DNA of 64,000 nt, taken from the NCBI GenBank assembly GCA_963693305.1, contig OY855903.1, positions 52,289,150 through 52,353,149 on the forward strand, in the 5' to 3' direction. The notes under the pieces were generated by a model that was given only the letters and a program-made list of their open reading frames with translations, did no database searches and had not been told where the DNA came from. This DNA is from Meandrina meandrites. Lineage: Eukaryota; Cnidaria; Anthozoa; Scleractinia; Meandrinidae. The translations under genes were made by a program, and so were the position numbers. Below, piece by piece: positions 46,401 through 50,400 of the stretch. Position 1 is the first letter of the stretch, and each line of letters begins with the position of its first letter.

Positions 46401-47427
46401 CCATGAAACAAGGCCAGACCACAACACAGGGAACTCCGTGCCCTACTCTTTGCGACAAGTGTGTGGGTTCTTTAGTTAAATTTACAGTCCTTATCCGATG
46501 AGACCAGAATGTCTAACCATTTGAAGATATAGTCACAAAGGCAGCATGCATGTTCTCCTCGTGATCAGTTATTTTAGGCCCCTGAGTGTTGGTCCGGTCT
46601 GGGCTTGAATTCTTGACCTCCCGCACAAAAGTCTGACACTCAACCAATTGAACTTACCTGTTGTACCACTAGGCTAGAGCTTATCCCTGTTTCTATAGCA
46701 TTAGACAACCTGCTGTCATACTATCCAGGAGAGGGGTGGGCAGAGAAATACTCCTTAGTCATGTTATAGTACTGTAACTGAAGACACATGTCAGCACCAT
46801 GCCAGCCTGACTATTGGCCTTTCAGATGCAGACTTACCCTACATCACCCAAGGTTTGATTCAGAGTGAAGGGATCTTATCGACATGCTGTTAGCATATCA
46901 TGTACTGTACATTCAACGTGACAACATTTAATATTTAACATTATAGCTATTATGTCATAGATGTATTAACTACCTGGACTTTCCCTGCCGTTGGAGGTTT
47001 TACGACCAGTTGAAAAGGATGAGGATCTTATGGGCATGGTTACGCTAGATATCTTTGTTCCGCTTCCTGTCGAACCAACTGAGCTGCCACTCAGCTTCCT
47101 TCCTGTACCACTACCACTGCTGTATGTCCGCTGCAAGGAACCTTGATCACTTGCATCTGATCCGCGCTTCTTGTGTTGGAATCTGTCACCTGTACTCTCT
47201 GAGCCAGTGTCCCCATTCATCATATAAATTGTTCTTTTGGTACGAGATGTGTCATGCGATGTGTCAATTCCATTTGTAATAGTTCCATTGACATATCGGC
47301 CATATCTGTCAGGGCTTTCTGCATACTGCCGCTCACTCCTGGTCTCGTGCGTGTCTTCACTTATTGTATGAACTTGCCGCACTTCTCTTCTTGTGAAGGA
47401 TTCGTTTCTTGCAGTTTCCCACTGCAT
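9304..47427 (-). CDS. 15x PLAT (LOXHD1-like) - p120/delta-catenin armadillo fusion protein, 51 coding exons
   Basis: Reconstructed by hand from splice sites: 51 exons, 8202 nt, 2733 residues plus stop, all junctions in phase. Residues 1-193 are Ser/Gly/Arg-rich with no signal peptide. Residues about 194-2095 hold fifteen PLAT/LH2 beta-barrels, and about 2103-2560 hold the Arm repeats of a delta-catenin. The last 173 residues are a tail with a PPPY motif and C-terminal DLWV. PLAT domains bind membranes or protein partners; LOXHD1, also an all-PLAT protein, is needed in hair cells. Delta-catenins bind the juxtamembrane tail of classical cadherins and regulate Rho GTPases. A fusion would plausibly link cadherin junctions to membrane lipid or other PLAT ligands; this is inference. 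The alternative is two adjacent genes, but I see no terminal PLAT exon that must be used and no separate first exon for the catenin before 16358. The start ATG at 47427 has an in-frame TGA 9 nt upstream. No poly(A) signal was identified. Confidence 0.75.
10497..10670. repeat. Palindromic element in the last intron
   Basis: It contains gtattttgacgagccc facing gggcgagtcaaaatac (10519-10553) and a second palindrome gagtacaaatatc/gatatttgtactc (10641-10670) with perfect 13-bp arms. Probably MITE debris. Confidence 0.5.
11029..11221. mobile_element. MITE with TA duplication in the last intron
   Basis: The ends gacctttttcgcttgggcg and its inverse form TIRs extending about 50 bp with few mismatches, flanked by TA on both sides (11027-11028, 11222-11223). 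At 193 bp with a TA target it looks like a Tc1/mariner-type non-autonomous element. Confidence 0.7.
11599..11664. repeat. (TGAT)n microsatellite beside a splice donor
   Basis: About 16 copies of ttga/attg. On the minus strand it begins about 6 nt past the donor of the Arm repeat 9 exon. Confidence 0.95.
11677..11773 (-). CDS. Delta-catenin Arm exon (repeat 9)
   Basis: A 97-nt exon, phase 2 in and phase 0 out (CAG|GTAAGC). It encodes YLRKTKGIQKIVKIA and SPRVIKIANQ, equivalent to LRETQGIEKLVLI of p120. A (TGAT)n microsatellite starts 13 nt past the exon end, just inside the intron. Confidence 0.9.
11875..11933. repeat. Hairpin MITE fragment (GTCTCCTTCGCA family)
   Basis: gtctccttcgcaaccg faces cggctgcgaaggaggc. 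A longer relative lies at 59619-59718. It sits in the intron upstream of the Arm repeat 9 exon. Confidence 0.6.
12044..12179 (-). CDS. Delta-catenin Arm exon (repeat 8-9)
   Basis: A 136-nt exon, phase 1 in and phase 2 out, with acceptor TTTCTCAG and donor AA|GTTAGT. It encodes DKAIIHLVFRLPTGEEEE and ASLLCAIYQLT, equivalent to HAIPNLVKNLPGG and the following helix of p120. Two overlapping reading frames are open here; this one matches the family and the phase. Confidence 0.9.
12749..12899 (-). CDS. Delta-catenin Arm exon (repeats 7-8)
   Basis: A 151-nt exon, phase 0 in and phase 1 out (GTTG|GTAAGG). It encodes VIPQIVELLRID and IRAAAIALRNLCVDSENKR, equivalent to AASGALRNLAVDARNK in p120. Confidence 0.93.
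13193..13537 (-). CDS. Delta-catenin Arm exon (repeat 5-6 with basic insert loop, repeat 7)
   Basis: A 345-nt phase 0-0 exon with acceptor TTTTTCCAG and donor AAG|GTGCGT. It encodes CLEHCVCTLRNLSYRLESE (p120: ENCVCLLRNLSYQV), then an acidic stretch and a Cys/Gly/Lys loop GRKKKKVPNDKRP, then GVELIWQPQTVQQYYALL and EGSAGALHNLTACSW. The Lys-rich loop corresponds to the polybasic insert of p120, implicated there in Rho binding and nuclear entry; that role here is by analogy. Confidence 0.95.
13973..14248 (-). CDS. Delta-catenin Arm exon (repeats 4-5)
   Basis: A 276-nt phase 0-0 exon with acceptor TTTTGCAG and donor AAG|GTAACT. It opens SLRLRILL, runs through a hydrophobic Ile/Val stretch to IPYSEW (p120: IPHSGW), then has LVRNLSSAGTRAR and ELRDEKDLVDCLVWI, as in other delta-catenins (LRNVSS, LRECDGLVDALIFI). 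The Ile run is encoded by an ATC/ATT microsatellite-like tract near 14190-14215. Confidence 0.93.
14380..14620 (-). repeat. Dispersed SINE-like repeat fragment in an Arm intron
   Basis: It holds acccatttatacacctgggt and aagtgtcttgcccaagaaca, motifs of a dispersed repeat I know from marine invertebrates. Fragments of the same family in opposite orientation appear at about 45240-45440 and 46720-46860. Confidence 0.5.
14686..14733 (-). CDS. Delta-catenin Arm exon (repeat 3 end, GVLCNLSS)
   Basis: A 48-nt phase 0-0 exon with acceptor CTCTTTTAG and donor GAG|GTGAGA. It encodes REAILGVLCNLSSVE, aligned to GTLWNLSS in p120; the almost invariant Trp is Cys here. It is small but required to complete the Arm repeat. 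Confidence 0.88.
14812..14880 (-). CDS. Delta-catenin Arm exon (repeat 3 start)
   Basis: A 69-nt phase 0-0 exon with acceptor TTGATAG and donor GAG|GTAAGA. It encodes AIADCGGIEILIEILQE, matching the p120 segment with IAIKNCDGVPALVRLL. Confidence 0.92.
15156..15276 (-). CDS. Delta-catenin Arm exon (repeats 1-2)
   Basis: A 121-nt exon, phase 2 in and phase 0 out, with acceptor CTTGCAG and donor AGG|GTATGA. It encodes ELGGIRVIVRLLRH, YAAICLLRNLSF and a NDANR end, equivalent to the p120 helices around GACGALKNISFGRD. Correct Arm spacing is kept with both neighbours. Confidence 0.92.
16229..16358 (-). CDS. Delta-catenin Arm repeat 1 exon
   Basis: A 130-nt exon, phase 1 in and phase 2 out (GTCAG|GTATTC). 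It encodes IPDLIDFMQ followed by INAAGYLQHLCY and VKDKVR, closely matching the first Arm repeat of p120 catenin (NAAAYLQHLCY). This is where catenin homology begins, one codon-pair after the splice from the PLAT side. In p120 this groove contacts the cadherin juxtamembrane core. Confidence 0.93.
17106..17129 (-). CDS. Linker exon joining PLAT 15 to the armadillo region (8 codons), with possible alternative stop
   Basis: A 24-nt phase 1-1 exon after CTTCAG, ending CTAG|GTCAGT and encoding SWNYGQL. It splices in phase into the first Arm exon at 16358. If the donor is not used, the frame reads only Gly-Gln and then TAA, so the exon could also end a PLAT-only protein. GTCAGT is a weaker donor than most in this gene. 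Confidence 0.6.
   Translation of the reverse strand: MLGTTAN
17242..19571 (-). CDS. PLAT module 15, AGTDANV class (exons 19384-19571 and 17242-17398)
   Basis: Residues about 1980-2095. The N-half exon (188 nt) has YDVEFKTAAEEDAGTDANVY, GEDGETQEIDL and AKDVGR at donor GTGAGA. The C-half exon (157 nt) begins LKMLRVGHDNSGSNSRWLLD and has FKGGRWIGERN in place of FPCxxWL, ending DLPLG at donor GTGAGG. The 2-kb intron between the halves holds a Mutator-like long-TIR element (17885-18820) and half a palindromic MITE (18969-19120). Confidence 0.92.
17885..18820. mobile_element. Mutator-like non-autonomous element, 936 bp, TIRs about 300 bp
   Basis: It starts ggttgttagtaatc and ends in the inverse, with long inverted arms (17885 to about 18200, and about 18500 to 18820) including gcttgggccatccc and gagtttatttcgagtg. 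It is flanked by a 9-bp direct duplication ATCCGAGAG (17876-17884, 18821-18829). Long TIRs with a 9-bp duplication are the hallmark of Mutator-like elements. Internal sequence (about 18220-18480) shows no transposase. It lies in the intron between the halves of PLAT 15. Confidence 0.75.
18969..19120. mobile_element. Truncated copy of the 270-bp palindromic MITE
   Basis: It matches the right half of the element at 38581-38850 (cctgggaaaacc, tgcctagcaacgtctgtcat, end cctgaatccgctg followed by ta). The left half is missing. Confidence 0.75.
19904..19921 (-). CDS. Micro-exon (6 codons) before PLAT 15
   Basis: An 18-nt phase 1-1 exon with acceptor AATTACAG and donor G|GTAAGT, encoding TGAAL. The strong donor and exact phase match are the only support. 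Confidence 0.45.
20236..20254. repeat. Homopolymer C run
   Basis: About 19 consecutive C. Similar intronic or flanking C/G runs of 12-25 bases occur at about 21733, 23338, 34498, 55560, 59051 and 61119. Confidence 0.9.
20313..20363 (-). CDS. Linker exon (17 codons) after PLAT 14
   Basis: A 51-nt phase 1-1 exon with acceptor TTATTCTAG and donor G|GTACGT, encoding DDIEGPVTPIGIENLQ. Its start resembles the EDIEG at the end of PLAT 13. It is an acidic spacer. Confidence 0.6.
20909..22127 (-). CDS. PLAT module 14, AGTDANV class (exons 21934-22127 and 20909-21077)
   Basis: Residues about 1836-1957. The N-half exon has YHMTIKTGEKQNAGTDANVY, GDKGETPRIAL and TADVGK at donor GTGAGG. The C-half exon (169 nt) begins LDKLVIGHDNKGQDPAWYLE and has a divergent core FRCGGWLGGERPGQ, then LFPG at donor GTAATG. 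A hairpin MITE sits in the intron between the halves at 21451. Confidence 0.92.
21451..21569. mobile_element. Hairpin MITE in the PLAT 14 intron
   Basis: cgagagagtgtttcatcaca at the left faces tgtgatgagacactcgctcg at the right, with further pairing over tttccaaacacct. It is about 119 bp. Confidence 0.65.
22280..22495. repeat. Cluster of AAAGCGCGGGAAAA motifs (E2F-like)
   Basis: Six or more degenerate units of about 30 bp each carry gcgcgggaaaa or close variants in the intron between PLAT 13 and PLAT 14. The reverse complement TTTTCCCGCGC contains the E2F consensus TTTSSCGC. Related motifs occur at about 28295-28370, 30664 and 35848-35915. Confidence 0.6.
22614..23616 (-). CDS. PLAT module 13, LDP class (exons 23444-23616 and 22614-22806)
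   Basis: Residues about 1714-1836. The N-half exon (173 nt) has SVKVGEVLDPEVNPFYQIIG, KNGETNKIRL and SPDVGE at donor GTAGGC. The C-half exon (193 nt) begins ITKLRIGDDGYGRGRTMFVE and has FPCRCWLGKDDNDT and ELIPGK, ending EDIEG at donor GTAGAT. Confidence 0.92.
24491..24529 (-). CDS. Linker exon (13 codons) before PLAT 13
   Basis: A 39-nt phase 1-1 exon with acceptor GCTTTTCAG and donor G|GTATTG, encoding KGSLPGQDGMYT. It is a flexible Gly-containing spacer, skippable in frame. Confidence 0.5.
24766..24789 (-). CDS. Micro-linker exon (8 codons) after PLAT 12
   Basis: A 24-nt phase 1-1 exon with acceptor TTGTTTAG and donor G|GTGAGT, encoding KSNQNIV. The perfect donor and phase agreement support it. 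Confidence 0.5.
24936..25963 (-). CDS. PLAT module 12, AGTDANV class (exons 25773-25963 and 24936-25092)
   Basis: Residues about 1577-1693. The N-half exon has RIMVKTGDESDAGTDANVYL, GEKGKTQNFAL and TQDIGK at donor GTGAGA. The C-half exon begins LSSVRISRDNKGVKPGWLVD and has FYCNRWLASSD, with Tyr for Pro in the usual FPC, ending TPG at donor GTGATT. Confidence 0.92.
26591..26614 (-). CDS. Micro-linker exon between PLAT 11 and 12 (8 codons)
   Basis: A 24-nt phase 1-1 exon with acceptor TTTTTTGCAG and donor G|GTAATT, encoding ETKDLSQ. It is supported only by splice consensus and phase fit. Confidence 0.5.
26911..27060. repeat. Palindromic element (gttggtgcc...ggcaccaattg)
   Basis: aacagttggtgcctgggc at the left faces gcttgggcaccaattgtg at the right, with more ggtgcc/ggcacc pairs inside. 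It is a MITE-like hairpin in the intron between PLAT 11 and its next linker exon. Confidence 0.55.
27151..28201 (-). CDS. PLAT module 11, AGTDANV class (exons 28011-28201 and 27151-27307)
   Basis: Residues about 1453-1569. The N-half exon has YQVTFKTGDRPNAGTTAKVQ, GDNGKTEAIQL and TRDVGK at donor GTGTGT. The C-half exon (157 nt) begins IEKLHVCHDNSGRDPDWYLE and has FPCHRWLVGSQRD and VPG at donor GTATGT. Confidence 0.92.
28639..30522 (-). CDS. PLAT module 10, LDP-like class (exons 30350-30522 and 28639-28822)
   Basis: Residues about 1334-1453. The N-half exon (173 nt) has HLKLGEVADPYAPVWIQLVG, EKGESGQIQI and VADIGR at donor GTAAGT. The C-half exon (184 nt) begins IMDVKVGQDV, continues GLYVEEVVVTA and has FPCHCWTGDED. 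The 1.5-kb intron between the halves holds a 106-bp minisatellite and a partial duplicate of the C-half exon (29452-29514). Confidence 0.9.
29452..29514 (-). CDS. Possible duplicate exon: partial copy of PLAT 10 C-half
   Basis: Between acceptor GTATACAG and donor GAG|GTAGGG lies a 63-nt open segment encoding IVDVRVGQD, then 10 residues, then YEE. It matches the start of the next exon, which reads IMDVKVGQD and then YVEE. It is phase 0-0, so it could be included without a frame shift but would duplicate a strand of the barrel. It cannot replace the 28639 exon, because the next acceptor needs phase 1. It may be a real alternative exon or a decaying relic of a duplicated exon. It is not counted in the 2733-residue product. 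Confidence 0.35.
29709..30270. repeat. Minisatellite, period about 106 bp, about 5 units
   Basis: Units start with aataaacagtaccacatga at 29861, 29967, 30073 and 30182, plus a diverged unit at 29709. Each also has caatagctttca, tggtcac and ccacagact. It lies between the N-half exon of PLAT 10 and the duplicated partial exon. Confidence 0.85.
31059..31091 (-). CDS. Linker exon between PLAT 9 and 10 (11 codons)
   Basis: A 33-nt phase 1-1 exon with acceptor GTACAG and donor A|GTAAGT, encoding DEKTRTELYT. It is short, charged and skippable in frame. Confidence 0.6.
31439..32610 (-). CDS. PLAT module 9, AGTDANV class (exons 32414-32610 and 31439-31589)
   Basis: Residues about 1207-1323. The N-half exon has YNMTFETEDVPFAGTDATVY, GEKGQTEK and TADVGK at donor GTAATC. 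The C-half exon (151 nt, the shortest) begins LTKLRVGHDNTGRNPEWYLK and has a divergent core EYNNWIAGEE instead of FPCxxWL, so the Phe-Pro-Cys signature is lost. The intron between the halves contains a tRNA-like SINE at 32127. Confidence 0.9.
32120..32200 (+). repeat. tRNA-derived SINE-like fragment
   Basis: It has A box TAGCTAAGTGGT and B box GACTTCGATTCC about 40 nt apart. It is in the PLAT 9 intron and too degenerate at the ends to be a tRNA gene. Confidence 0.5.
32684..32727. repeat. Short perfect hairpin
   Basis: agagtactggggtgag and ctcgccccagtactct are inverted (one mismatch) around a 12-nt loop. Confidence 0.6.
33128..33834 (-). CDS. PLAT module 8, LDP class (exons 33668-33834 and 33128-33320)
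   Basis: Residues about 1087-1207. The N-half exon has LFRLGEVLDPKAKLYMILYG, DRGESGKIYL and IKDIGK at donor GTACAG. The C-half exon begins INKVYLGNDSHGRGRGIFVE and has FPCRCWLAEDEGDGKTARVL, ending QLDS at donor GTAAGG. It is the last of the near-identical quartet 5-8. Confidence 0.93.
34672..35644 (-). CDS. PLAT module 7, LDP class (exons 35478-35644 and 34672-34864)
   Basis: Residues about 967-1087. The N-half exon (167 nt) has AFRLGEVVDPRAKLYMILYG, RKGESGKIYL and IRDIGP at donor GTGAGT. The C-half exon begins IEKINLGNESRGPGHGVFVE and has FPCRCWLAEDEGDGQSARVL, ending SYDS at donor GTAAGT. It is a tandem sister of modules 5, 6 and 8. Confidence 0.93.
34920..35100. mobile_element. MITE-like inverted repeat (ctcagagc...gcgctctcag)
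   Basis: ttaccattagtcagaact at the left faces agttctgactgatggtaa at the right, with ctggcc/ggccag inside. It is about 180 bp in an intron. The target duplication is unclear. Confidence 0.6.
36187..37192 (-). CDS. PLAT module 6, LDP class (exons 37029-37192 and 36187-36379)
   Basis: Residues about 848-967. The N-half exon has GFRLGEVLDPDTKLYMVLYG, DRGESGRIYL and IKDIGN at donor GTAAGT. The C-half exon begins VQKVHIGHDSKGRNKGVFVE and has FPCRCWLAENEDDGKTARV, ending PYDS. It is nearly identical to modules 5, 7 and 8, which points to recent tandem duplication of two-exon units. Confidence 0.93.
37436..37479. repeat. (TTA)n microsatellite
   Basis: About 14 consecutive tta units in the intron of module 5-6. 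Confidence 0.95.
37884..39051 (-). CDS. PLAT module 5, LDP class (exons 38888-39051 and 37884-38076)
   Basis: Residues about 729-848. The N-half exon (164 nt) has SFRLGEVLDPRTKLFMVI, then GDRGDTEKIYL and TTDVGK at donor GTAAGC. The C-half exon (193 nt) begins VRNISMGQDG, continues GVFVEEVEV and carries FPCRCWLAEDEDDGQTTRVL, ending YDS. It is the first of four closely similar tandem modules (5-8). The intron between the halves holds the 270-bp palindromic MITE at 38581. Confidence 0.92.
38581..38850. mobile_element. 270-bp near-perfect palindromic MITE with TA duplication
   Basis: It begins cagcggattcaggttgagtg and ends in the inverse. The two halves pair almost throughout, including gacagacgttgctaggc with gcctagcaacgtctgtc. 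TA flanks both ends (38579-38580, 38851-38852), as for Tc1/mariner-type non-autonomous elements. It lies in the intron between the two halves of PLAT 5, and a half copy is at 18969. Confidence 0.85.
39475..39560. repeat. GACA/GGCA microsatellite
   Basis: Imperfect gacagacaggcaggcag repeat in an intron. Confidence 0.9.
39653..39700 (-). CDS. Linker exon with Pro-Glu repeat (16 codons)
   Basis: A 48-nt phase 1-1 exon between acceptor AAATTAG and donor G|GTATGG. It encodes a PEPEPEPEPE repeat followed by MAEYQ, a stiff acidic spacer between PLAT 4 and PLAT 5. The underlying repeat (ggttctggttctgg on the plus strand) may vary in copy number. Confidence 0.65.
39964..40026 (-). CDS. Linker exon between PLAT 4 and 5 (21 codons)
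   Basis: A 63-nt exon between acceptor ATTATAG and donor G|GTGAGT, phase 1-1. It encodes an acidic, flexible segment (DEGKVQEENITVAEIS). It is skippable without a frame change, so it could be a cassette exon. Support is the good splice sites, open frame and exact phase match. Confidence 0.65.
40147..41131 (-). CDS. PLAT module 4, AGTDANV class (exons 40935-41131 and 40147-40312)
   Basis: Residues about 571-692. The N-half exon has the classical LOXHD1-like loop FKTGDMPYAGTDANVTLQLF, with acidic residues at the usual calcium-binding positions, then GDKGQTEK and a MDVGK end at donor GTGAGT. The C-half exon begins VERIRLSHDNTGPNPEWYLE and has FPCNRWLTGDED and VYPG at donor GTATGG. This is the first clear member of the second PLAT class. 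Confidence 0.92.
41492..42312 (-). CDS. PLAT module 3, LDP class (exons 42128-42312 and 41492-41684)
   Basis: Residues about 445-571. The N-half exon has HTVSVRLGEVLNPEATLYIY, then GRRGETSKVFLR and a VDIGR end at donor GTATGT. The C-half exon begins IEKIRLGQDSRGYGKGLFVD and carries FPCACWLAEDVWDSK and RELLPGK. LNP replaces the usual LDP. The intervening intron is 443 nt. Confidence 0.9.
43219..43845 (-). CDS. PLAT module 2, LDP class (exons 43658-43845 and 43219-43408)
   Basis: Residues about 319-445. The N-half exon (188 nt) has YTVSVHLGKVLDPYTKLYLQ, then GEHEES and a MPDIGK end at donor GTACAT. The C-half exon (190 nt) begins VERIRVGHDGHGSGKGIFVD and carries the YFPCSCWLAED core before an acidic IGDGK loop. 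Phases are 1-0 and 0-1, so the module is a symmetrical 1-1 cassette. Confidence 0.9.
44294..45139 (-). CDS. PLAT module 1 (exons 44949-45139 and 44294-44477)
   Basis: Residues about 194-319. The N-half exon (191 nt, phase 1-0) carries LGEV, GADGNVYIQLFG and FETGQEYKF, and ends TLDIGK at donor GTACTT. The C-half exon (184 nt, phase 0-1) begins VERIKLSHD, continues GFHVKEVEI and has the FPCNCWLAQD core that closes a PLAT barrel. The module is intermediate between the two PLAT classes of this protein: it has a GADGNV loop like the AGTDANV class but a C-half of the other class. Confidence 0.88.
45240..45440 (+). repeat. Dispersed SINE-like repeat fragment
   Basis: It contains ctgcaatggtcagactagcatcccatc and cagcaggtgtataaaat in the order seen in a dispersed invertebrate repeat. 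It is opposite in orientation to the fragment at 14380. Confidence 0.45.
45453..45605. mobile_element. Hairpin MITE in the intron before PLAT 1
   Basis: actgatttgaataag faces cttattcaaatcagt, and gatcaactcgg faces ccgagttgatc. AATGCTG occurs immediately outside both ends (45446-45452, 45606-45612) as a possible 7-bp target duplication. Confidence 0.6.
46034..46159 (-). CDS. Coding exon 2: Ser/Pro-rich linker before the PLAT array
   Basis: A 126-nt phase 1-1 exon between acceptor TTTTGCAG and donor G|GTACGT. It encodes 42 residues rich in Ser, Pro, Thr, Lys and Arg (SPAKPSTLPRTSSLVK), probably disordered and a likely phosphorylation target. Because it ends in phase 1 it can join either PLAT 1 at 45139 or, equally in frame, the first armadillo exon at 16358. 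Confidence 0.7.
46310..46660 (-). repeat. tRNA-derived SINE
   Basis: On the minus strand it has an A box region aagttcaattggttgagtg, then tttgtgcgggaggtcaagaa with a B box, followed by a body with ggttagacattctggtctca, cggataaggac and gagtagggcac. I recognise this head and body as a common anthozoan tRNA-derived SINE. It lies in the intron between coding exons 1 and 2. Confidence 0.65.
46720..46860 (+). repeat. Fragment of the dispersed SINE-like repeat
   Basis: tatccaggagagggg, agaaatactccttagtc and gatgcagacttaccc match the tail of the family seen at 45240. Confidence 0.4.
46974..47427 (-). CDS. Coding exon 1: disordered Ser/Gly/Arg-rich N-terminus
   Basis: The exon opens at ATG 47427-47425, in context CCACAATGC with an in-frame TGA 9 nt upstream, and ends phase 1 at CCAG|GTAGTT. 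Its 151 full codons are rich in Ser, Gly, Thr, Arg and charged residues and look disordered. There is no signal peptide or membrane segment, so the product should start in the cytoplasm. The first half has several Arg/Glu/His-rich stretches and the second half is Ser/Gly-Thr repeats (SSVGSTGSGTK). I do not recognise a family. It could be the original N-terminal regulatory region of the delta-catenin, which is similarly disordered in other animals. A good donor (AAG|GTGAGC) lies just upstream at about 47438, so alternative first exons are possible. Confidence 0.7.
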
Positions 47428-50400
47428 TGTGGCTCACCTTGATCTGGTAAAGGGGCAGTGCTTACTGGGATTGCACAAATACAGATGACTGTAATTAAAA
47501 AGAATAAAATTAAATGATGACCTTAACTTAAAAGTAATTCAAAATACCCTCCTCTGATATATGAGATAAGCATGCAAATACCCAGGGGAGGAAAAATTCT
47601 ACAGTGGCTTGGCCAAAGGGCAAGCTGGAAATTATTCGCTTTTTTGAGCGCTGACCATTGAAAAATGGCATTAATATGTGAATCCAATGTACATGTATTG
47701 TTTATCAAAGGTGAGGACAATTGTCTATTCTACACAACATGTTGCAGCAATATTTGACAAGGTAGACAAGAGTCCTTGGAGGTCTGTATGCAATACTACC
47801 AGGAAAAAGGAAGACAGATATAGAAAGTATAAAATTAAGGGTGCATGAAAAAAGGATCGTACACCTTGCAAAACAAGTCACGTACTGTATTAAACATTCA
47901 CCAATAAAATCGTTCATAATAATTATTAAAAAACTATTTAATCAACATGAGTTTAATTTTCTGTACATGCACATGATGCATATAAAAATAAAATAGTTCT
48001 GTTCTCTTCAATTTAGAAATGTATTTCTCAGTGAGAATTGAAACTGGTTACACCAGAAATTAACGAAATAAGCGTTGCCTCATAACACCACGATAAATAA
48101 GCTTTAGTATAATTTTGACCGGCAAAAATAAAATATTGTTGGCAGTGATCAGGAACAAAGATATAAACTGACCTTGAAAACTCAAGACTTGAGATGCAAT
48201 AATTCAAGTTGTTTGTTTACCAAGAATATTAATGGCTCAGATCTGTAAGTGCTGAAATTATCTGAAGCCAATTTAAATCAGATCTAGCGTATCTTTGTAA
48301 AACATTATTATATAAACTCCTGTTCGCCAAAGATAAGAAACCTACAACCGTCACGTTTAGTGCATTAGTAACCGTAAATAAAGCAAAGAACCTTAACTTG
48401 CACCAAGAAAATAGTTTTAAATACCAACTTTATATCGAAGTCGGTTTGATCTTAACATTTACAACACCATTTAAATGTGCAATTCAGTTAATTAAGGAGG
48501 TTTTAAAATTTAAGCTTTAAACTGAGCGGGAACAAAATTATCTATAGCAGATAAGATCATTCTTAGAACATTCTATTTCTTTCTCTTTCAAATAAATTAA
48601 AACACCAAGGGTTGTTGGCGCGCCCGAAATTTAAAAATAGTACAGCTTCAGTAGATAAAGGTCACGACATTCTTTGTTCGTTACGAGTTCGAAGTCGTAA
48701 ATTATAAAATAAGATTAAGCTCATTAAAAATGCTTATAATGCTTGAAGTCAACAATCGTCGGTTCAGTGCAGGAAAATCTGTCCCGAATAAGAAGATACT
48801 CGCTGGGAAATAAAGTAAACAACCATACATAATTTTAAACATATAAAGCATATATCTCCGTACGTACACCTCCATCATCAACGATCGAACACACGATCAA
48901 AACACAATTCCAAATTGTCCGATGCTAAAACTCGAGGAAAAACTTTCTATTCCGCCGGGGTACTCCGAATTAGCTGATGTAGCGTTCAATTTATCTTTTA
49001 ATCCACGCAAACTAAAGCTGTTAGTATTGATCCCACCGCTTTTAAAATTGCCGTTAGTTCAGTTTCATTTTATCGTTTGAAGACATCTCAATCGAGCTTA
49101 CAATTACAAAATTAATGCGAAATTACGCTAGAGTGGCACGTACATAGATAATCTTCGTTAGTTTTACAGCATAAACGCCGAAACGACAAACGATAAGAAT
49201 TGTGTGAAGCGCCCGAGATTCAAAGGTTGATAGCCTGCTTTTTTGGAAAGGAATTGTGATTCTTCACACAGTCGAACGGTTAATGAATTCGAATTGTTTC
49301 CGCACAGCAAGGTAGCGCGAAAAATGTTTATAATACACGTTCACTTTCTCGTTCGGTGCAAAAATTTAATTAAAACTACCGAAAGAGACGATCTGGTCCC
49401 TGCAGAAAGCAAAGTGTACCGAAAAAAATGAGATGTGGCTCAATTGGACAACAAGATACGTTGGTTATGCATAACAGATTACCTTCTCGGTGCACGACAG
49501 CTACTGACGACACCACAGAATTGTTTCTCCCGCCGGAACACAAAACCTTCTTCAACTGCGCTCTTCGGACTAATAAGATAACTCTGCCGCGGTTGCCAGA
49601 CAAGGCGTTTTAAATTTCTTGACAGCTAACACATATCGAATGACACCGCAAATCGACGCTTGATCTGCAAAAGCCCGCCGAGAATCGACACCATTCGAGT
49701 CTGTTTTTAAGTGGGTCTGTTTGTTTTGAAAGTGGATTTACATTTCCGTCGCCATCTTGGATTCGGCGGAAGGGCGCGGTTACATTCCTCCTTGCCTTAC
49801 GAACGTTACACAGACTTCGAGTAAAAAAATAAATAACAGGGGAGGGGAAAAGTTACGTTTGTCCTGGTTGACGCCACCCGCAAAAAGTTAAGCATGTTTA
49901 GACTGACATGTCAATAAATTTCCCCTATTGGCCAGAAGCCTTGTGGGCGTTTGAGGTGAAAAAAATGTACTTCTTTGTAAAAAAAAAAAAATACTTTATA
50001 AGACACCGAATATTTCTATTTGGCGCCTTTAAGACATTTTAGTTATTTCAGTTCAAAAGCGTTATACTATCGACTAAAAGAAACTCGCTAAAAGGAATAC
50101 TGAAATACGTCAGTTGACTTTAAGTCCGCAAAATTCATAATTTAATTACAGGCCTTGAAATTTATAATTTTTGTGAGGTCATTCTAGCTATAGTCTATCT
50201 CAAGTCAACCCAAGTCAGTATTCGTCTGTAAATGGCTAGTTTCGATTAATTAAGAAAGCACCTTTTTAAAAAAGTTTGAATCTCTTTCTTTAAGGGTCAT
50301 TTTCAATTATCATCAGCGTTCCATCCGCAGAGAGGAAACTGCGCTGTAAAACTTCGATGTACTGATTTGACAAAAGCAGCCGATTGTAACAAATTGAAGG

